A DNA stretch of 64,000 bases from CAYFZR01 sp964347835 [NCBI: uncultured archaeon]. GTDB lineage: Archaea; CAYFZR01. The translations under genes were made by a program, and so were the position numbers. The stretch covers positions 28,587 through 92,586 of the forward strand of contig CAYFZR010000018.1 of assembly GCA_964347835.1 (NCBI GenBank). Direction: 5' to 3'. The notes under the pieces were generated by a model. That model worked only from the letters and a program-made list of their open reading frames with translations. It was not told the origin of the DNA and made no database searches. Shown here piece after piece: positions 25,424-34,249 of this stretch (the stretch's first letter is position 1; every line of letters starts with the position of its first letter).

Positions 25424-26263
25424 TTAATCTGAAAGATATCCAATATAGACTAAGTTGGCGTCTCCTTCCATGTAACTTTTAATAGGAATATTATTTTCGT
25501 ATATTGTCTTTATTATTAGTTCTCCTCCCATTAAACTTACCTTTACAAGTTCATCTGTCTTTTTTAAAAAACTTGAAAATATGGCGCTGGCTGTTGCACC
25601 AGTTCCACAAGAAAAAGTCTCGTTTTCTACTCCTCTCTCGTAAACGCGAACTGATATTCTGTCTCTTCCCTCTATCTTCACGAAATCTACATTCGTTCCT
25701 TCAGGAAATATAGGATCGTACCTTATTTCTCTTCCTATCTTCTCAACATCCAAATCTAAGTTATCAACGAATACTATTGAATGAGGGACGCCCGTATTAA
25801 TGGAATAGACTTCAAATCCTCTCAAATTTTCTCCTAAAAAAAAGTTTTCTGGCTTTCCTTTTACAGGTATCTCTCTCCTTAACATTTTAGGAGTCCCCAT
25901 ATCCACATTTATCCTTTCTATTCTCCCATCTTTTATAACTGCGCTTCCATGGACTATGTCCGCTAGTGTTTCGACCTTACAATCTTTATTCGGGGAGTAG
26001 TTCTCCAAAAAATGTTTGATTGTGCACCTAACACCATTTCCACACATGCCGGCTTCTGATCCATCCGGGTTAAAAATTCTCATTCTTATATCTGCTTTAT
26101 CTGATTTTCCTAAAAAAAGTACTCCATCTCCACCTACAGAATATCTCCTTCTACAGACATTTTTTGCAAAATCTGCCATATCTCTTTCGGATATAACCTT
26201 CTCTTCGAATTCGTCTATCAGAATAAAGTCGTTACCGGTGGCTTGATATTTAAAAAATTTCAT
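25424..26263 (-). CDS. dapF: Diaminopimelate epimerase
   Basis: A 279-residue enzyme with the start FFKYQATGNDFILID, the first catalytic cysteine in AGMCGNGVRC and the second in FSCGTGATASAIF. NTGVPHSIVFV and EGTNVDFV are the other conserved parts. It interconverts LL- and meso-diaminopimelate, so lysine is made by a DAP route. It is the last gene of a three-gene minus-strand unit with sppA and a membrane protein. The spacing to sppA is 4 bp. Confidence 0.94.
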   Translation of the reverse strand: MKFFKYQATGNDFILIDEFEEKVISERDMADFAKNVCRRRYSVGGDGVLFLGKSDKADIRMRIFNPDGSEAGMCGNGVRCTIKHFLENYSPNKDCKVETLADIVHGSAVIKDGRIERINVDMGTPKMLRREIPVKGKPENFFLGENLRGFEVYSINTGVPHSIVFVDNLDLDVEKIGREIRYDPIFPEGTNVDFVKIEGRDRISVRVYERGVENETFSCGTGATASAIFSSFLKKTDELVKVSLMGGELIIKTIYENNIPIKSYMEGDANLVYIGYLSD

Positions 26264-26267
26264 TAAA

Positions 26268-27035
26268 TCACTTCAGATAGATGATGTGCTCCTTTTGTAT
26301 GCCTGTAATTCCCTTTGCATATTCTATCGCATCGTTCATGTTGCCTAAATCATCTACAAGTCCCAGATTTTTGGCTGTTTCTCCTGTAAATATTGTTCCA
26401 TCTGCAATCTTTCTAACCTTTTCAATATCCATGTTTCTGTTTTCTGCTATCGTTATTATCATTTGGTCATTTATACTGTTAACTAGCTCTGTTAAAAGCT
26501 CCAGTTCTTCATTTTTAGGAGATCGATAATCCGCTCCTAGATCTTTGTAATCAGTGGATTTTATCACGTAAAACTTCACGCCCTCCTTTTCATATTGCTC
26601 CGACCTATCTTCCAGAACTATTATGGCACCTAAACCTCCAGTCAGAGTTCCTGGCTCAGCGAATATCCAGTCTGCGGCACATGAAACTATGTAAGCCCCC
26701 GAAGTTGCGATATCACCCATAGATATAACAACGGGCTTTTTTTTCTTAGTCTTATCAATTTCTCTGATTATATCTTGGATGGCAGCGGGAGTCCCTCCCG
26801 GACTATCCACACGAACTATAATAGCCTTGATTCCGTCATCAGTTCTAGCCTTTTCCAGAATATTTGCAATTTTTACTGAATTAGAAGGCGCATCAGAAGT
26901 TGCGATTGTACCTTCTATCGTTATTATCCCTATTTTATTTACAGATTTCTGGTAGACCTTATATCCAACATATGACGATGAAAGAATGAAAGAAACTAAA
27001 AAAACGAACAATAATACCTTTAAATACGTTCTCAA
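26268..27035 (-). CDS. sppA: Signal peptide peptidase SppA, paralog 1
   Basis: A 255-residue membrane-anchored serine protease. An N-terminal signal anchor (about residues 5-25) is followed by the ClpP/crotonase-like core with IVRVDSPGGTPAA, the nucleophile serine in DIATSGAYIVSCAAD, and the general-base lysine in IKSTDYKDLGADYRSP. It degrades signal peptides or other membrane fragments. It is coupled by a 4-bp gap to the membrane/coiled-coil protein upstream and to dapF downstream. A second SppA is at 35702-36556. Confidence 0.88.
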   Translation of the reverse strand: MRTYLKVLLFVFLVSFILSSSYVGYKVYQKSVNKIGIITIEGTIATSDAPSNSVKIANILEKARTDDGIKAIIVRVDSPGGTPAAIQDIIREIDKTKKKKPVVISMGDIATSGAYIVSCAADWIFAEPGTLTGGLGAIIVLEDRSEQYEKEGVKFYVIKSTDYKDLGADYRSPKNEELELLTELVNSINDQMIITIAENRNMDIEKVRKIADGTIFTGETAKNLGLVDDLGNMNDAIEYAKGITGIQKEHIIYLK

Positions 27036-27039
27036 AAAA

Positions 27040-27807
27040 TCACCTTCCGGAAATGGTAAGTTTATTCGAGTCTAGGAATTCTTCCCCTATTCTTAGTTCT
27101 GCTGGGGGTAACTCTACCGTTTCACCACTTCTTATGAAAAGGGCAATTCTATAATATATAACCCTCTCTTCCCATGGTTCAATATCGAAATGCCAACTCA
27201 GGATACTCCCTTCTTCAGAGATGGTGGTTTCGGTTGGCTTCAGCGTGAGAAATTCTCCAAGCAACTCAATTGGAGCAGGGATCCATTCTTTGATCTCTAA
27301 GGGTAATTTTTCGTCAGTATAGTTTGATATGTTCAAATTAATTAAAATTTCGTTTCTCCGATTAGATATGGCGTCTTTCATCGTTGATTTTTTTATCGTG
27401 ACTTTTTTTGAAAGAGGTATCTTTTTTTCCTCTACAACAGGTTTCTTTTCTTCCTTCATTTCTAAAGTTTGATATACTTTCTCACGTTCACTTTCTAATT
27501 CTTCAATCCTCTTTCTCATGGATTCTATTAGTCTGTCGCTTTTTTGGAGTTTGTAATCATCAGTCTCTTCAAATATGCTTTTTTTTATATATATTAGACC
27601 TAAGGCAGATAAAAATCCATAACCAACGGCTGTTAGAACCAAAGAAGCGAGGAATGCCAATGGAATGATTATTTTGAGGGAGGAAACCGTGCCAGAAAGT
27701 ATCTCTGTTGAAAAAGAGGAGAATAAAACTATGGAAATAGAAATGCCGATGAATACCATGGCAAAAATTACCAATAAACCCTCAATCTCGTAGGACTTAT
27801 CTTCCAA
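27040..27807 (-). CDS. Membrane protein with coiled coil and beta-rich C-terminal domain
   Basis: A 255-residue protein not recognised as a known family. Two transmembrane segments occupy roughly residues 8-72. A coiled coil (KLQKSDRLIESMRKRIEELESE) and a lysine/glutamate linker follow. The last 110 residues are beta-strand rich (LINLNISNYTDEKLPLEIKEW, WHFDIEPWEERVIYYRI), like an Ig-like adhesion or stomatin-partner fold. It precedes sppA by 4 bp and may help present substrates to it, by inference only. Confidence 0.7.
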   Translation of the reverse strand: MEDKSYEIEGLLVIFAMVFIGISISIVLFSSFSTEILSGTVSSLKIIIPLAFLASLVLTAVGYGFLSALGLIYIKKSIFEETDDYKLQKSDRLIESMRKRIEELESEREKVYQTLEMKEEKKPVVEEKKIPLSKKVTIKKSTMKDAISNRRNEILINLNISNYTDEKLPLEIKEWIPAPIELLGEFLTLKPTETTISEEGSILSWHFDIEPWEERVIYYRIALFIRSGETVELPPAELRIGEEFLDSNKLTISGR

Positions 27808-27938
27808 TTTGTTCCACTCACGTCATGGTCTCATTATCTTGTAAATATAGTTTTTCGTCGTTACATATAAATTAACCTAAATATCTTCGCTCTAGGAAAA
27901 GTTCTTTTTTAAAATGATAACCGTAAGTAGCACCCGTG

Positions 27939-28075
27939 CCTATCCACCGCGGTACAGCCTTCTTACTTCCTCGCTGTCCAGGAGTTCCTTCCCTGCGCCC
28001 TCGTACCTGTTGCCTCCCAGCTCCAAGACATATCCCCTGTCCGCGATTTCCAGGGTTCTTGCTAACCGTCATATC
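27939..28075 (-). pseudogene. livF remnant: internal deletion, 3' end of the ATPase gene
   Basis: Positions 27939-28063 match the 3' end of livF (29085-29208) with about five mismatches in roughly 124 bp, and end in the same TAG. The copy then jumps to sequence like the MTVQENLEM region of livF (aaccgtcatat at 28064-28074), so the middle of the gene has been deleted, apparently at a short CCTGGA-type microhomology. The joined frame encodes MTVSKNPGNRG..., which is out of frame with the livF 3' end, so it is not functional. Confidence 0.85.
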
Positions 28076-28097
28076 ATGGATTTATAATACTTAATAC

Positions 28098-28889
28098 TTA
28101 TTCTCCTTTGAACAGCGGCTCTCTTCTCTCTATGAACGATGTTATACCCTCTATGGAATCTTTTGTCGAGGCACATAACGCATGGGCATATGCCTCGTAT
28201 TCTAATAGATCTTCAAGATTTGATTCAAAGGATCTGTTAAGGATACTTTTTGTCACGCCTAAGGAAATGGGGGCTCCTGTAGCTAATCTTTCTGTCCATT
28301 CAATCGTGGTATCTTCCAGTTCGTCGTGAGTTACCTAGTTCTTTATTAGACCGATTCTCAGAGCCTCTTCAGCGTATATTATATCTCCAAAGAAACACAT
28401 TTCTTTAGCCTTTGCCATCCCTACTAACCTTGGCAAGAAGTAAAGTCCACCAACGTCAGGGACAAGCCCTCGCCTCACAAACATTGATGAAAATCTCGCC
28501 TTGTCACTGGCAATTCTTAGATCAGAAGCTAGAGCAAGATTTAACCCGGCTCCTGCTGCTATACCGTTGATTGATGATATCACGGGTTTCTCAATTTTAG
28601 ATAGGCTCAATAGAGTTTGAAAGGTACCTCGTAAAAGATGTCTGAACAAAGTAGGTTGGGTTGGATCTATTTCCTCTTGGAGCTCATGAATATCGGCACC
28701 AGAGCAAAATGCCTTTCCGGCTCCTGTTATGACTATAACTCTCACCTCTCTATCAAATTCGGCTGTCCTCAAGGCCTTAAGAAATTCATCAACCATCTCG
28801 AGGTTAAGGGCATTCAACACTTCTGGACGATTTAGGGTAATCTTAGCTATCGTATTCTCCTTCTTATATGAGATATATTCTAAATCCAT
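28098..28889 (-). pseudogene. Enoyl-CoA hydratase/isomerase with one in-frame amber codon
   Basis: A crotonase-family frame of 263 codons and normal length, broken only by TAG at 28335-28337 (codon 185). Before it, NRPEVLNALNLEMVDEF, CSGADIHEL, GIAAGAGLNLALASDLRIA and RRGLVPDVGGLYFLPRLVG form the oxyanion hole and CoA site. After it, VTHDELEDTTIEWTERLATG and a normal C-terminus continue in the same frame to TAA. The TAG sits where relatives usually have a hydrophobic residue after GLVNK, so a single T-to-A change of a leucine codon would explain it. It is either a fresh pseudogene, a sequencing error or a read-through product. TAG is a normal stop elsewhere in the window. Confidence 0.85.
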
Positions 28890-28971
28890 ATACTCACCTT
28901 TCTATAATAATTATGGATATTTGATTAAATGTTTTCATCAGTTGGTTGAGATATCTTTTACACAATCCTAG

Positions 28972-28992
28972 GCGCATTCCTTGGGAATGCAC
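28972..28992. promoter_or_regulatory. Hairpin between livF and the hydratase gene
   Basis: gcattcc-ttg-ggaatgc is a perfect 7-bp stem with a 3-base loop. It lies about 95 nt after the livF stop and about 85 nt before the hydratase start on the minus strand, so it could be a terminator of the liv operon or a leader structure. Confidence 0.4.
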
Positions 28993-29085
28993 CAATATCC
29001 TCCGGAGAATCGCTACAGAAAAAAATTTAAAAGGATTAAAAAGTTCTACATACCTAACAACGAATTGGTAAAGCTCGGGATAGAC

Positions 29086-29790
29086 CTATCCACCGAGGTA
29101 CAGCCTTCTTACTTCCTCGCTGTCCAGGAGTTCCTTCCCTGTGCCCTCGTACCTGTTGCGTCCCAGCTCCAGGACATATCCCCTGTCCGCGATTTCCAGG
29201 GCTCTTGCTGCATTCTGCTCCACTATAATCATGGTCTTACCCAATTTCGCCATCTCCACGATCTTATCAAAGACGATGTCAACGAATTTAGGGGCCAGTC
29301 CAAGGGAGGGTTCATCCAGCAACACGAGCTTGGGGTCTAATACCAGACCTCTCCCCATAGCCAACATTTGTTGCTCACCTCCGCTCAGGCTGCCTGCCCT
29401 CTGATCTTTTCTCTCCTCCAGGATGGGAAATATGCTGTAGACCCTCTCCAGGGCTTCCCTGAGTCTTCCTTTGTCCTTCTCCGTGTAACCGCCCATCTCC
29501 AGGTTTTCTTGAACCGTCATATCGTGAAAAACAATCCTGCCCTGAGGAATATAAGAAATACCCTTCGTCACCGCCAGGTAACTTTTAAGCCCTGTTATGT
29601 CTTCCCCTTCGAAGGTTATCCTGCCCCTAGTAGGATCGAGGAAACCCATGATCGTCTTTAAAACAGTGGACTTGCCAGCGCCGTTGGGACCTATGACAGC
29701 AACTATCTCAGATTCTTCGACATGCAAAGAAACTCCGTGGAGCACTTCTATGTTGCCGTATCCTGAATGAACTCTATCCACTCTCAGCAT
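29086..29790 (-). CDS. livF: Branched-chain amino-acid ABC transporter ATPase LivF (system A)
   Basis: A 234-residue ABC ATPase. The Walker A is GPNGAGKSTVLK, the signature LSGGEQQMLAMGR, the Walker B LVLLDEPSLGLAPK. The LivF-type end RGYVLELGRNRYEGTG and EEVRRLYLGG confirms the subfamily. The long upstream extension of the frame lies inside livG, so the ATG at 29790 is used, with 17-bp overlap. It ends in TAG, and its 3' end is duplicated at 27939. Confidence 0.9.
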   Translation of the reverse strand: MLRVDRVHSGYGNIEVLHGVSLHVEESEIVAVIGPNGAGKSTVLKTIMGFLDPTRGRITFEGEDITGLKSYLAVTKGISYIPQGRIVFHDMTVQENLEMGGYTEKDKGRLREALERVYSIFPILEERKDQRAGSLSGGEQQMLAMGRGLVLDPKLVLLDEPSLGLAPKFVDIVFDKIVEMAKLGKTMIIVEQNAARALEIADRGYVLELGRNRYEGTGKELLDSEEVRRLYLGG

Positions 29791-30505
29791 TGCCTCGCCT
29801 CCCGAAATACGCCTCCATAACAAGGGGATTCTCCTGTATTTCCTTTGGACTGCCCTCGGCAATGAGCTTGCCGTGGTCTAATACGAAGACCTTTTCGCAG
29901 ATGTCCATGATTATCTTCATTTCGTGGTCTATGATAAGAAAGGCCATTCCTTCCTTCTGGAGTTCTCTGATGCTCTCTACGAGCTTCTTCTCCATGGTGG
30001 GGTTTATTCCGGCGAAAGGCTCGTCTAGGAGGACCAGTTTAGGCTCAAGCATAAGCACCCTGATAAACTCTAAGAGCTTCTGCTGACCATATGATAAGTT
30101 GCCAGCGTATTCGTTTTCAAGGGGAAGCAGGTCCACGAAATCCAGTAGTTCCCGGGCTTTCTCCAGGCTTTCCTTCTCATCCTTCCGTGCGACTACCAGC
30201 ATGTTCTCCACGGCGGTCATCATTGGGAAAACCCTGATTATCTGAAAAGTTCTCCCTATACCCTTCTGAGTGATCCTGTTGGGCTTCATACCGGAGATTT
30301 GCTCTCCTTTGAAGTATACATCACCTCTATCCGCGGCGATGATGTTAGTTATCAGGTTGAAAAGTGTCGTTTTCCCTGAACCGTTGGGACCTATTAGGGC
30401 GAATATAGAGTCTTTATGCAACTCGAAGGTGCAATGGTCTACAGCGACAACCCCACCGAAGCACTTTGTCAGGTCATTCACAGCTAGTAAAGCATTTTTT
30501 TTCAT
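29774..30505 (-). CDS. livG: Branched-chain amino-acid ABC transporter ATPase LivG (system A)
   Basis: A 243-residue ABC ATPase with Walker A GPNGSGKTTLFNLI, the LivG insert ITQKGIGRTFQIIRVFPMMTAVENMLV, the signature NLSYGQQKLLEFIRVL and Walker B LVLLDEPFAGINP. It works as the partner of LivF at the inner face of the LivH/LivM channel. It abuts livM and overlaps livF. The whole system A operon is visibly richer in G and C than the genes around it. Confidence 0.9.
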   Translation of the reverse strand: MKKNALLAVNDLTKCFGGVVAVDHCTFELHKDSIFALIGPNGSGKTTLFNLITNIIAADRGDVYFKGEQISGMKPNRITQKGIGRTFQIIRVFPMMTAVENMLVVARKDEKESLEKARELLDFVDLLPLENEYAGNLSYGQQKLLEFIRVLMLEPKLVLLDEPFAGINPTMEKKLVESIRELQKEGMAFLIIDHEMKIIMDICEKVFVLDHGKLIAEGSPKEIQENPLVMEAYFGRRGNAESG

Positions 30506-31426
30506 TTAATACCCTCTCTTATCAGGTACTATTCCACTGTGCTTGAGCATGGCCATTACCCCACCGGGCATCAGGATTACCACGCCGACTATGAGGACTC
30601 CGAACAGCGCTTGGTGTAAGAAGGGAAACCTGATCCAGAACATTTCGGAGATCAATGTCAAGGATGCAGCCCCTATCACGGGCCCTAATACCGTGCCGGC
30701 GCCTCCGAACATTGTCATGATTATCATCTGCACGGTTATAAGAACTGCGAAGACTGTATCCGGGTCTATATAGCTTATATACCAGGCGTAGATACCCCCT
30801 GCAACACCCGGAAAAAAGGCGCTCAGAGCAAAGGCCATAAGTTTGTACTTGGTAGTGTTGATTCCCATGGCTTCCGCTGCCACTTCATCTTCGCGGATAG
30901 CTATTAAACTAAGGCCAAATTTAGAGATTGCCAGTCTATATGTGAGAAAAACAACAATCAGGGCGGTGCCTCCCATGGCGTAGTAGATAGGGATTAAGTT
31001 GAACTCCGGTGGAAGATGCAAGCCGTATCCTCCTCCTGTAAGAGATTCCCACGAGGAAACGCCTAGTCTAACTGCCTCGTTGAGACCTAAGAGCGCTATA
31101 GCAAAATAAGGGCCCTTGAGTCTGAGGCAGGGGAAACCAATGACTAGAGACAGCACTACAGCAACCGCTCCGCCGATTATGGAAGCAAAGTACCAAGGTA
31201 TGGCTGCTTTAGTGATGAGAATGGCTGCAGCATAGGCACCTAAGCCGAAAAAAGCCACATGCCCAAAGGATACATAGCCAGTGTAGCCTGAGATGATGTT
31301 CCAGCTCTCAGCCAAGATTATGTACATGAAGATGAGGAGAGTCAAGGACACTATATAGGCTGGTACCCTATAGGGCAGAAGGATTAATAAGGCGGCTAGG
31401 GGGAGGAAAACATACTTCAGCCTCAT
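30506..31426 (-). CDS. livM: Branched-chain amino-acid permease LivM (system A)
   Basis: A 306-residue inner-membrane permease with eight or nine hydrophobic segments. The LivM landmarks are SGYTGYVSFGHVAFFGLGAYAAA, CLRLKGPYFAIALLGLNEAVRLG, the cytoplasmic EAA-like loop AIREDEVAAEAMGINTTKYKLMAF and GGAGTVLGPVIGA. It forms half of the channel with LivH, overlapping it by 4 bp. Confidence 0.9.
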   Translation of the reverse strand: MRLKYVFLPLAALLILLPYRVPAYIVSLTLLIFMYIILAESWNIISGYTGYVSFGHVAFFGLGAYAAAILITKAAIPWYFASIIGGAVAVVLSLVIGFPCLRLKGPYFAIALLGLNEAVRLGVSSWESLTGGGYGLHLPPEFNLIPIYYAMGGTALIVVFLTYRLAISKFGLSLIAIREDEVAAEAMGINTTKYKLMAFALSAFFPGVAGGIYAWYISYIDPDTVFAVLITVQMIIMTMFGGAGTVLGPVIGAASLTLISEMFWIRFPFLHQALFGVLIVGVVILMPGGVMAMLKHSGIVPDKRGY

Positions 31427-32298
31427 TCCCGCACCCCCATAAGCCCAGAAGGCTTTAACAACAATACCAGAACTAAGACTATGTAAGCAACAGCCTCCGA
31501 CAGCTGGGCCGATATCAGAAAGGCTGTCAGGGCCTCGGTCAATCCCAGTATTAATGCGCCTATGAAGGCTCCGACAAAGCTGCCCATACCCCCCAAGACT
31601 ATTATTGCAAAGGCCTTCAAGATGAACTTCTCGCCCATTGCAGGGTAGATGGCGTACATTGTGCTCAAAAGGGTGCCAGCGGCTGCCGCGAGAGCAGCGC
31701 CCATGCCGAAGGCAATGTGCCTGACGCGATCCAAGTTTATCCCGCAGACCATGGCTATATCTGGGCTTTGGGAGGCTGCCCTAATGGCCTTCCCTAGGGT
31801 GCTCTTTTTCAGAAACAGATAGACAGTCAGGGTTATGGTCAAGGCTACTGCAAAGGAGACCAAGCGGGGCTTAGATAATGCCAGTCCTATGAGGACTACT
31901 GAGCCTGTCAGGTAGGGCACCGACCTGAAGTCGGCAGTCCAGAAATACAGGGCCATGTTCATGATGAATATGGAGATTCCGAAGGTGACCAGAAGAGAGG
32001 TGAGCTCCGGTGCTTCAACGATTTTGCTCACGAAAAACTTCTGGACGACAACGCCAATGAAGAAAATTATCGGCATGGATATGAAGAGAGAGAGGATAGG
32101 GTTGATTCGGTATATAGAGAAAAGGTAGAAAGTGGTATAAGCCCCGAGCATCATCAGCTCGCCGTGGGAAATGTTTATGACCCTCATCACCCCGAATATG
32201 AGATTTAGGCCGCATGCCAACAGCGCATACACTGTCCCTAGGAGCACTCCGCTAGCCATTACCTGGGCTACTATGGGTAGGGTAATCTCGACAGCCAT
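31423..32298 (-). CDS. livH: Branched-chain amino-acid permease LivH (system A)
   Basis: A 291-residue permease. Conserved parts are SGVLLGTVYALLACGLNLIFGVMRVINISHGELMMLGAY near the N-terminus, the coupling loop KAIRAASQSPDIAMVCGINLDRVRHIAFGMG and AIIVLGGMGSFVGAFIGALILG. It follows livK by 41 bp and overlaps livM. Confidence 0.9.
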   Translation of the reverse strand: MAVEITLPIVAQVMASGVLLGTVYALLACGLNLIFGVMRVINISHGELMMLGAYTTFYLFSIYRINPILSLFISMPIIFFIGVVVQKFFVSKIVEAPELTSLLVTFGISIFIMNMALYFWTADFRSVPYLTGSVVLIGLALSKPRLVSFAVALTITLTVYLFLKKSTLGKAIRAASQSPDIAMVCGINLDRVRHIAFGMGAALAAAAGTLLSTMYAIYPAMGEKFILKAFAIIVLGGMGSFVGAFIGALILGLTEALTAFLISAQLSEAVAYIVLVLVLLLKPSGLMGVRE

Positions 32299-32339
32299 CT
32301 AATGATCTCTATCCTTTATCAAATAAAAAGGGAGGAGGT

Positions 32340-33569
32340 TCACCTCTCGCTCCATGAAGGTGTGGGAAACCTAACCTCCTTGATTACCACATAGCTGGGC
32401 CACACGAATTCCTTTTTTCCCTCCTGCCACTGGATTATAAAGAAGCCGTGACCTACTTGAAGGCCTGTCTCGTCTACCTTGTAGCCTCCAAAGACAGTCT
32501 TTGTATCCATCTGGGCCATGGTCTCACGGAGTTTCTCCTTGTCCAGAGAACCGACCTGTTTGATCGCCTTTTCAAGGATCTCGCAGGCGGCATATCCTCC
32601 AGCAGAGTGATAGTCAGGATCCCTGTTCCACATGGCCCTGTAGTCGTTAACGAACTTTTCGTTGCCCGGCGTCTTTAAAATCGGCTCCCACTGAGTACTG
32701 CCGTAGACGTATTCCGCGTCCTTACCCAGAGACTCGTAGAATTCCGGGAGCGCCGGTCCTACGGTAAAGGCAAGCATCTTGGGATTCACGTCTAGGTCCT
32801 TTGCCTGCCTTGTTATCTGCACCGCATCCGGAAGATATGTGCCGCCAATTATTACGTCAGGGTTTAAAGTCTTGATTTTAATAAGCAAAGGCGAGTAATC
32901 AGGCGTATCCCTCGCATATTCCTCATGGAAAACCACCTGCATGCCGACTTCCTTAGCACTGTCTATAGCACCCTGCGCCGCCCCCTTGGCAAATGCAGTG
33001 TCCTCATTTATCACGGCAACCGTCTTCAACCCATTTTTGGACGCTATTTCTATGACACCGTCCATGTAATACTTGTCAGGCGAGTATATCTGGAAAATGT
33101 ATTTGTAGCCCCGCTCCCAGATTGTGGTAGCCGCCGATCCCGGAGCCAGAGTCGGGTATCCGTACTTTTCTGTTACCGTGCTCACAGCCGAGGTTACTGG
33201 ACTGCTGTAGGGCCCGAAGACTAAGTCAACTTTGTCTTCTGTTATGAGTTTCTCATAAAGCTTAGCTCCTGTGGTAGGGTCGCTCTTGTCGTCGTATATT
33301 ATGAATTTCACCTCTCTGCCCAGGAGTCCGCCCCTGGCATTGACTTCCTTTTCCCAGAGCAAGAATGCCTCCTTCTGGTAAAGTCCTGTCTTAGCGTATT
33401 TTCCTGTCGCAGAGACTGAAGCACCGATGAGTATAGGTTTCTTCACAGCCTCTTCCGCTTTCAGACATCCCGTAATAGAAAGGATGAGCAAAGCGCTGAC
33501 CGCTAAAGCGACTACAAACTTGAGGAGTCTCCGCCTATTCTTGGGTGAATCAAAAACTATTTTATCCAA
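32340..33569 (-). CDS. livK: Substrate-binding lipoprotein LivK-type (system A)
   Basis: A 409-residue periplasmic-binding-protein type I. It has a basic start, a hydrophobic stretch and the lipobox-like ITGC at about residue 35, so it is membrane-tethered outside the cell. The binding domain begins PILIGASVSATGKYAKTG and has FGPYSSPVTSAVSTV. The TTG start follows GGGGTGTG. It heads the livKHMGF operon. The actual ligand (branched-chain amino acid, amide or short peptide) is not decided by sequence. Confidence 0.88.
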   Translation of the reverse strand: MDKIVFDSPKNRRRLLKFVVALAVSALLILSITGCLKAEEAVKKPILIGASVSATGKYAKTGLYQKEAFLLWEKEVNARGGLLGREVKFIIYDDKSDPTTGAKLYEKLITEDKVDLVFGPYSSPVTSAVSTVTEKYGYPTLAPGSAATTIWERGYKYIFQIYSPDKYYMDGVIEIASKNGLKTVAVINEDTAFAKGAAQGAIDSAKEVGMQVVFHEEYARDTPDYSPLLIKIKTLNPDVIIGGTYLPDAVQITRQAKDLDVNPKMLAFTVGPALPEFYESLGKDAEYVYGSTQWEPILKTPGNEKFVNDYRAMWNRDPDYHSAGGYAACEILEKAIKQVGSLDKEKLRETMAQMDTKTVFGGYKVDETGLQVGHGFFIIQWQEGKKEFVWPSYVVIKEVRFPTPSWSER

Positions 33570-33613
33570 CGTTCACACCCCCTATAATTTGCCTATAATA
33601 TAATGTGGTTATA

Positions 33614-33634
33614 ATAGTTACTATATTTATATAT
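33614..33634 (-). promoter_or_regulatory. Promoter region of the livKHMGF operon (system A)
   Basis: On the minus strand an A/T-rich box (atatataaata, 33623-33634) lies about 55-65 bp upstream of the livK start. It abuts the 11-bp palindrome atagt-t-actat (33614-33624), which could be an operator. Nothing else notable is seen in 33570-33736 beyond AT-rich DNA. Confidence 0.45.
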
Positions 33635-33736
33635 CTTGGCTAAATTTCTGGAACACTTTAATACCAAAAAAAATTTAGGATTGATAGTTAATCCACATCC
33701 TTAAATAAGGAGCAGGAATCCACTAAGTGGGGGAGA

Positions 33737-33874
33737 GTGTACGTGGATCTTAAATATACAAATATAACGATTAAAGATATTTTCGATACAATTTGGTTTA
33801 TTTTGGTCTTTTCTGCTGTTATGGCCATATTTATCTTTTCACTCATGATTATCTGGAGCATTTTAGTTGGATAG
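33737..33874 (+). CDS. Small single-span membrane protein
   Basis: A 45-residue frame, GTG to TAG, with a short charged N-terminus (YVDLKYTNITIKDIFDTIW) and one hydrophobic segment (FILVFSAVMAIFIFSLMIIW). GTGGGGGAGA provides a strong ribosome site just before the GTG. It lies in the gap between the divergent liv operon and two zinc-ribbon genes. No homology is recognised. The clean ribosome site and amphipathic layout support a real gene. Confidence 0.5.
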   Translation: MYVDLKYTNITIKDIFDTIWFILVFSAVMAIFIFSLMIIWSILVG

Positions 33875-33940
33875 AGAGCGACGCAATCATTATTAAGAAT
33901 AAGATTAAGGAGTTTATATCTCCCTAAGCGAGGGCTTCAT

Positions 33941-34126
33941 GTGAGGGAAAGAGGATTCTGTGTAAGATGTGGTAGCGGTAGGTTAATATTTGGTGTTCTT
34001 GGTACTACGGTCCAAATATATGAGTGTAAGGATTGTGGATATCGGGGGCCTATAATAATTGAAAACGGAGAATTAGCCGAAAAACTCAGGAAGATCTATG
34101 CAGAGAAAAAGAAGAACGAACTCTAA
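33941..34126 (+). CDS. Small zinc-ribbon protein
   Basis: A 61-residue protein with CVRCGSGRLIFGVLGTTVQIYECKDCGYRGP, two CxxC pairs 20 or so residues apart, the classic zinc ribbon of transcription and RNA-associated factors. The C-terminus is a short charged helix. The GTG start follows GAGGGCTT. It is one of two zinc ribbons in 500 bp. Function unknown, with nucleic-acid binding likely from fold. Confidence 0.65.
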   Translation: MRERGFCVRCGSGRLIFGVLGTTVQIYECKDCGYRGPIIIENGELAEKLRKIYAEKKKNEL

Positions 34127-34249
34127 ATTTCTCTTTTTCTAACTTTATGTATTAATGCAGAAATAAGATTCTTATATTAAGAGATTTTAGTAAGACTAAA
34201 AAATAACTCAGTTATAATAAAACTCTAGTAACTGGATTGGGGAGTAGAA

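Noticed and set aside
27872-28072. Small ORF MTVSKNPGNRG... as a gene
   Set aside because: It is the out-of-frame reading of the deleted livF copy.
28335-28337. Amber codon as pyrrolysine
   Set aside because: TAG ends many intact genes in the window (for example at 10532, 10920, 18763, 20716 and 43513) and no pyl genes are seen. The position aligns with an ordinary hydrophobic residue, not a methylamine-enzyme site.
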